In this document: piece by piece, positions 60,215-64,000 of the stretch | Layout of the letters: each line of letters begins with the position of its first letter | How positions within the stretch are numbered: position 1 is the stretch's first letter | Assembly: GCA_028712695.1 (NCBI GenBank) | Contig: JAQTQZ010000010.1 | Location: 1 to 64,000 of the forward strand | Direction: 5' to 3' | Source: Methylovulum sp. | GTDB taxonomy: Bacteria; Pseudomonadota; Gammaproteobacteria; Methylococcales; Methylomonadaceae | Length of the DNA stretch: 64,000 bases | Translations under genes and position numbers: made by a program | The notes under the pieces: generated by a model | The model's input: only the letters and a program-made list of their open reading frames with translations | The model's database searches: none | What the model was told of the DNA's origin: nothing

Positions 60215-63034
60215 TTACGGCCTCCGCACATGCTTTAGTATGGTGGCAACCAACGCATCGATGGAGATGGGTTTGGCTAAATGGTCAACCATACCGGCGG
60301 CTAGGCAGTCGGTTTTGTCTTCGGCAAAGGCGTTGGCGGTTTGTCCGACGATGGGCATATCGGGGGCAAATTCCAAAATAAGGCGGGTGGCCTGATAGCC
60401 GTCCATTTGCGGCATTTGCACATCCATAAGTATCAGGTCGTAGTGTCCGGCACCATCCGTCAGAACCCGCTCAACAGCGGTTTTGCCGTTATCGACCATG
60501 ACAATATTGGCGCCTTCGGTGCTTAGCATGTCGCTTAACACGGCTTGGTTAACCTCATTGTCTTCGGCAACCAGGATGGACAGTCCGGCCAGCCGTTGCT
60601 TGGACGGGGGCTTTTGCGGGATAGCTTCTTCGGCTAGCTGCAGGGGGTCGACGGCTTGGTAAGGCAGGCGGATTGTGAATTCGCTGCCAATGCCCATTGT
60701 GCTGCTGACGTGAATTTCACCACCCATCATTTCCACTATGCGGCGGGTGATAACGAGTCCTAGGCCTGTCCCGCCGTACTTTCGCGTAGTGCTGCTATCG
60801 GCCTGTTCAAACGCATTGAACAGGCGGGTTAGCTGTTCCTGTTCCATGCCTATACCGGTGTCACTTACTTGAAACAGCAAGAATCCGCCTTCTTTTGCCA
60901 ACGACAAGGTGATGTTGCCTTGCTCGGTAAATTTGATGGCGTTAGCGAGCAAATTCATCAGGATTTGTTTGATCCGTAAAGGGTCGCCCAAGCAGGTGAG
61001 AGGCAGGTCATTGGCTTTTTTTACCTTCAACATGAGCCCCTTGGTTTGGATGGGCTCTTTAAACACGTCGACGATTTCTTTGGTTATGTCGATAAGTTTG
61101 ACGGGGATGTTTTCCAAATGGAGCTTGCCAGCCTCAAGCTTCGATAAATCCAAAATATCATTGATAATGCCCTGCAATAATTTGCCGGAAGTGATGATTT
61201 TGGCAAAAGTGTCCCTAGCTTTGTCATGCCCGGTACTGTCCCGGTAGCCGATTTCGGCAAAACCGAGCACACCGTTTAGCGGGGTGCGGATTTCGTGGCT
61301 CATGTTGGCAAGAAACTCCGCTTTGGCGCGGGCCAAGTGTTCCGCTTCGGCTAGGGCTTTTTCGCGGGCGGCAGCCAGCATTTTTTGCTGGCGGATGTCG
61401 ATAAAGCTCACCACCGCGCCAATAATCCGGCTATCTTTAAACATGGCTTGCGTGGCAGTCGCCACCGGCAATGGCGAGCCGTCAGCCCGCCAGAACAAAT
61501 CATCATCGTTACGGACGGCTCGCCCCGAGCGCAGGGCGGACAGCAACGGGCAGGTTTCGGGCAGACAAGGCGAGCCATTGGCGAGGGTATGATGTACGGC
61601 GGCATGCACCGGCTTGCCGATTAGGGCTTCCGCCGTATAACCCAGCAGCTGTGCCCCCGCTGGATTGATAAAGATGAATGTGCCGTCTTCGCCGATGCCG
61701 TATAGGCCATTGGCATTGGCTTCCAGTAGCAAACGGCTGCGTTCCTCTAATTCACGCAAGGCTTCCGTGCGTTCGGCCACCAGGTCTTCCAGATGTGCCC
61801 GGTAGTTTTCCAGTTCCAGCATTTCCTGTCTGTGCTGGGTGATGTCATCATAAATGCCAAGTATCCCTACTGTCTGTTGATGCAGGTCATAAATTGGCAC
61901 TTTGGACGTGCGTAGCCATATCTGCTTGCCGTCAGGCGTGGTCTGCGGCTCTTCAAAGCCCAGTTTGGGTTCGTTGGTGGACATGACCCGCCGGTCGTCG
62001 CTTTGATACAGGCTGGCTTGGTCTTGCCAGCTTAATTGCGTGTCATCTTTGCCGATCAGGTCTTGGGCTGAGGCCAAGCCCGCGTCGTGGGCAAACAGCG
62101 TGTTGCAACCCAAGTAGCGCAACGCGGGGTCTTTCCAAAAAACCCGGATAGGAACAGAATCAATGATGACTTGCAGTAGGTTTTTTGCTTCATAAAGCCG
62201 CCGATAAGGCTCCCTGACTGCGTCAATAAAAATGCTTTTGTAAATAAAGCCATACGCAACCACTTTATAAATATGCCCCAGCAAATTATAAATATCGGCA
62301 ACATCGGCATATAGCGTAAAAAAGCCTTCGCTCATCGCCGTGATGGACGCCGCAGCAAATAAACCGACGACATCATAAGTTTGGGTCGCACGCATTTTAT
62401 ACAGAAAACCCATAGCCGCGATGCCATAAAGCGCAATCAGCACATATTCGCAGTGGATCTTGAAGGGTGTCAATCCGGTTCCAGGTATAAAGGTTCGCGG
62501 CAGCCATTGGTTATGCAGCAACCCTAACCAAGCCAGCAGCGCAACCAACAGCAGCACGATTGCCAGCAGCAGCCAGCGTAATACCGGGCTATGCGTCTGA
62601 CGGCATCCCCCCACCGATATGGATAGTAAACCTAATGCCGCCAGCAAACGCGCTTCTAGCCAGAAATTGATTGTCTTTTCAATGTTGCTGGCGGTGATAA
62701 AGGCGGGCATATCCCGAAACGACACCACATGCAGAAAGTCGAGCAGCGCCACACCCAGAAAAACACAGGCCAGCAAGGTAAAGCGGTCAGCCCGCTGTTG
62801 GTCATAGGTGCTCCAGCCTACGGCAAACACGCAAGCGGATGTGACGATGGCAATCGTTTCCAGCAGCGTGTGCAAGGTCGCATAACCGGTGATGGCTTGC
62901 TGCGGATAGGCGTTGATTAAAAACCAGGCAAGCATCTGGAATACCGCCAAGCACAGCAGCACCCACAAGGTGGTCCGTAATGCCCGGCGATAATTAGGAT
63001 GCGGCCTGATAGGCGTGGTGATAATCGATAGCAT
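60215..63034 (-). CDS. MASE3-PAS hybrid histidine kinase
   Basis: 939 aa. N-terminal MASE3 sensor region of about eight membrane spans (LLDFLHVVSFRDMPAFITASNIEKTINFWLEARLLAALG) to about residue 265; PAS domain 1 near 290-410; coiled coil; PAS domain 2 near 430-550; HisKA with phospho-acceptor His580 in NMSHEIRTPLNG; HATPase with NLLANAIKFTEQG and GTGLGL boxes; receiver domain with Asp871 in LILMDVQMPQMDGY. No HPt domain is present. The gene at 63130 upstream encodes a receiver end and HPt, so the two may form one phosphorelay. Confidence 0.92.
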   Translation of the reverse strand: MLSIITTPIRPHPNYRRALRTTLWVLLCLAVFQMLAWFLINAYPQQAITGYATLHTLLETIAIVTSACVFAVGWSTYDQQRADRFTLLACVFLGVALLDFLHVVSFRDMPAFITASNIEKTINFWLEARLLAALGLLSISVGGCRQTHSPVLRWLLLAIVLLLVALLAWLGLLHNQWLPRTFIPGTGLTPFKIHCEYVLIALYGIAAMGFLYKMRATQTYDVVGLFAAASITAMSEGFFTLYADVADIYNLLGHIYKVVAYGFIYKSIFIDAVREPYRRLYEAKNLLQVIIDSVPIRVFWKDPALRYLGCNTLFAHDAGLASAQDLIGKDDTQLSWQDQASLYQSDDRRVMSTNEPKLGFEEPQTTPDGKQIWLRTSKVPIYDLHQQTVGILGIYDDITQHRQEMLELENYRAHLEDLVAERTEALRELEERSRLLLEANANGLYGIGEDGTFIFINPAGAQLLGYTAEALIGKPVHAAVHHTLANGSPCLPETCPLLSALRSGRAVRNDDDLFWRADGSPLPVATATQAMFKDSRIIGAVVSFIDIRQQKMLAAAREKALAEAEHLARAKAEFLANMSHEIRTPLNGVLGFAEIGYRDSTGHDKARDTFAKIITSGKLLQGIINDILDLSKLEAGKLHLENIPVKLIDITKEIVDVFKEPIQTKGLMLKVKKANDLPLTCLGDPLRIKQILMNLLANAIKFTEQGNITLSLAKEGGFLLFQVSDTGIGMEQEQLTRLFNAFEQADSSTTRKYGGTGLGLVITRRIVEMMGGEIHVSSTMGIGSEFTIRLPYQAVDPLQLAEEAIPQKPPSKQRLAGLSILVAEDNEVNQAVLSDMLSTEGANIVMVDNGKTAVERVLTDGAGHYDLILMDVQMPQMDGYQATRLILEFAPDMPIVGQTANAFAEDKTDCLAAGMVDHLAKPISIDALVATILKHVRRP

Positions 63035-63129
63035 GGTTTTTCAAGGCCATAGGTGTTTATGCTGTGTGCAACGTAGGGAATAGCCAACGGACGCGGAGGG
63101 CTACGCAGTGCGGTGTTGCCGTGCCAACG

Positions 63130-64000
63130 TTACTGGTCGTCATCCGCCTGTTCTGTTTCCGTCAGCTGGGCGGTCGGATCAGGAAGTTGGGCGTATAAAT
63201 CCTGCAGGGTTCTCAAGGCGGGTTCGTAATCAAAGTTTTCAATTTGTTGTTGCAGCACGTTTACGGGTGCGCCTAAGGCCGACCGTAATAAGGGGGCGGC
63301 GGTGCGCATCACGGTTTCGGCATCAATGTCGCTGATTGCCAATAAGGTCTCAAGCTTGGCCAATTCGCCACGCACTTCATTCCAGTCGACCGCTACCAAT
63401 GGGCTTTCAGGCGCTGCCGCTAAAGTGCCGATTGCCGCTAAAAATGGCCGCTGTTCCTTTTCAAAGTCAGCCAGAAAAAGTTCGATTTCACTGCGTTCGC
63501 GGCCTTCCCGAATGGCTTCGTTAAGCTGGCAGGCCGTTTGGTAAACGCGTTTTGCACCCAGTGTCCCGGCTGCCCCTTTAACGCTATGGGCGATCAGTTC
63601 AGCCTGTTGCCTGTCATTTGCCATCAAGTTTTGGCGGAGCCGTTCTATATCATCGGCGTGATGGGCCAAATACATCCGCAATAAGGCCGTATATTTTTCG
63701 GCGTCCTGGCGCGTTGCCGCTAAACCAACGTCGGGATCCAAACCAGGGATGGCGCTTAAGCGTTGATATAAACTGGGATCATGGGTGGCAAGCGCGGTTT
63801 GGCGGATTGGCGGTGGGTTTACGATTTGCAAGTGCGGCAACCATTTCAGCAAAGCGGCAAATAAGTCTTCAGGGTTGACCGGTTTGGCGACATGGTCATT
63901 CATGCCAGCGGCTATACAGCGTTGCCGGTCTTCGTTGAAAACATTGGCGGTCATCGCCAGAATAGGGACTGACTGGTAGCCAGGTAAGGTACGGATAATC
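63130..64000 (-). CDS. receiver/HPt protein, 5' end beyond the window
   Basis: The frame is open to the right edge and continues beyond it. The part seen begins inside a receiver domain (PILAMTANVFNEDRQRC, NDHVAKPVNPEDLF) and ends with an HPt domain whose phospho-accepting histidine lies in ELIAHSVKGAAGTLGA. It is probably the end of a hybrid sensor kinase. It lies 95 bp upstream of the MASE3 kinase on the same strand. Confidence 0.88.
   Translation of the reverse strand, partial: IIRTLPGYQSVPILAMTANVFNEDRQRCIAAGMNDHVAKPVNPEDLFAALLKWLPHLQIVNPPPIRQTALATHDPSLYQRLSAIPGLDPDVGLAATRQDAEKYTALLRMYLAHHADDIERLRQNLMANDRQQAELIAHSVKGAAGTLGAKRVYQTACQLNEAIREGRERSEIELFLADFEKEQRPFLAAIGTLAAAPESPLVAVDWNEVRGELAKLETLLAISDIDAETVMRTAAPLLRSALGAPVNVLQQQIENFDYEPALRTLQDLYAQLPDPTAQLTETEQADDDQ

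Overview
The window is chromosomal DNA of a gammaproteobacterium with moderate GC. The clearest marker is lepA-lepB-DUF4845-rnc-era-recO-pdxJ (11.1-17.1 kb), in the order usual for gammaproteobacteria. LPS heptosyltransferases, apolipoprotein N-acyltransferase, two lipoproteins and an NtrC/sigma-54-type ammonium transporter promoter fit a Gram-negative cell. The overall flavour (NhaD, PPK2, cysI with DUF934, Mgl-like GTPases with Roadblock proteins, MASE3 kinase) suggests a Methylococcales-like organism. That is a guess: no methane-oxidation gene is present.

Layout. 0-2 kb: rsmJ and gloB. 2-4.8 kb (minus): an amt-led cluster in which the usual glnK is replaced by an unknown 237-aa protein and a small Ras/Mgl-like GTPase. 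5.2-7.7 kb: DUF4010 membrane protein, small membrane protein, PPK2. 7.9-10.6 kb: a cytochrome cd1-like protein with two small cytochromes c (nirC-like), then a stand-alone CZB protein. 11-17 kb: housekeeping block. 17.3-26 kb: lnt, two small membrane proteins, periplasmic MsrB, cysI/DUF934, nhaD, ampG. 26.3-32.4 kb (minus): glnE-ilvE-waaF-waaC. 33.3-37.6 kb: GTPase, Roadblock/LC7 protein, kinase-like/metallophosphoesterase fusion and a tandem-repeat protein, all co-oriented. 37.6-42.8 kb: a repeat-rich accessory zone with lipoproteins, a C-type-lectin protein, VapBC, Uma2 and several palindromic elements. 42.8-46 kb: SPFH, TPM and duplicated Tim44/zinc-ribbon proteins. 46-52.6 kb: PQQ-like propeller protein, DUF1097, glycine-rich protein, eutBC, cyclophilin. 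52.7-55.6 kb: a delta-60/RTX protein bounded by two copies of part of a DUF6632-like gene. 56.4-59.7 kb: an unknown gene overlapping a TPR gene. 60.2-64 kb (minus): a MASE3-PAS hybrid histidine kinase and the end of a REC-HPt protein running off the window.

Best candidate for an undescribed system: the 33.3-37.6 kb operon, with its second GTPase copy at 2.1 kb in the nitrogen-responsive amt cluster. Both GTPases have a P-loop and a TPGQ switch motif but TH(Y/F)DD where the canonical NKxD base-specificity motif should be. Together with a Roadblock partner and a protein joining a kinase-like region to an intact phosphoesterase, this looks like a small-GTPase signalling circuit that may be tied to nitrogen status. 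Second-line candidates are the 305-aa/TPR pair (56.4-59.7 kb) and the SPFH-TPM-Tim44 module.

No tRNA, rRNA, CRISPR array or intact insertion sequence was recognised. Everything is read by eye; family names come from recalled motifs, not searches.
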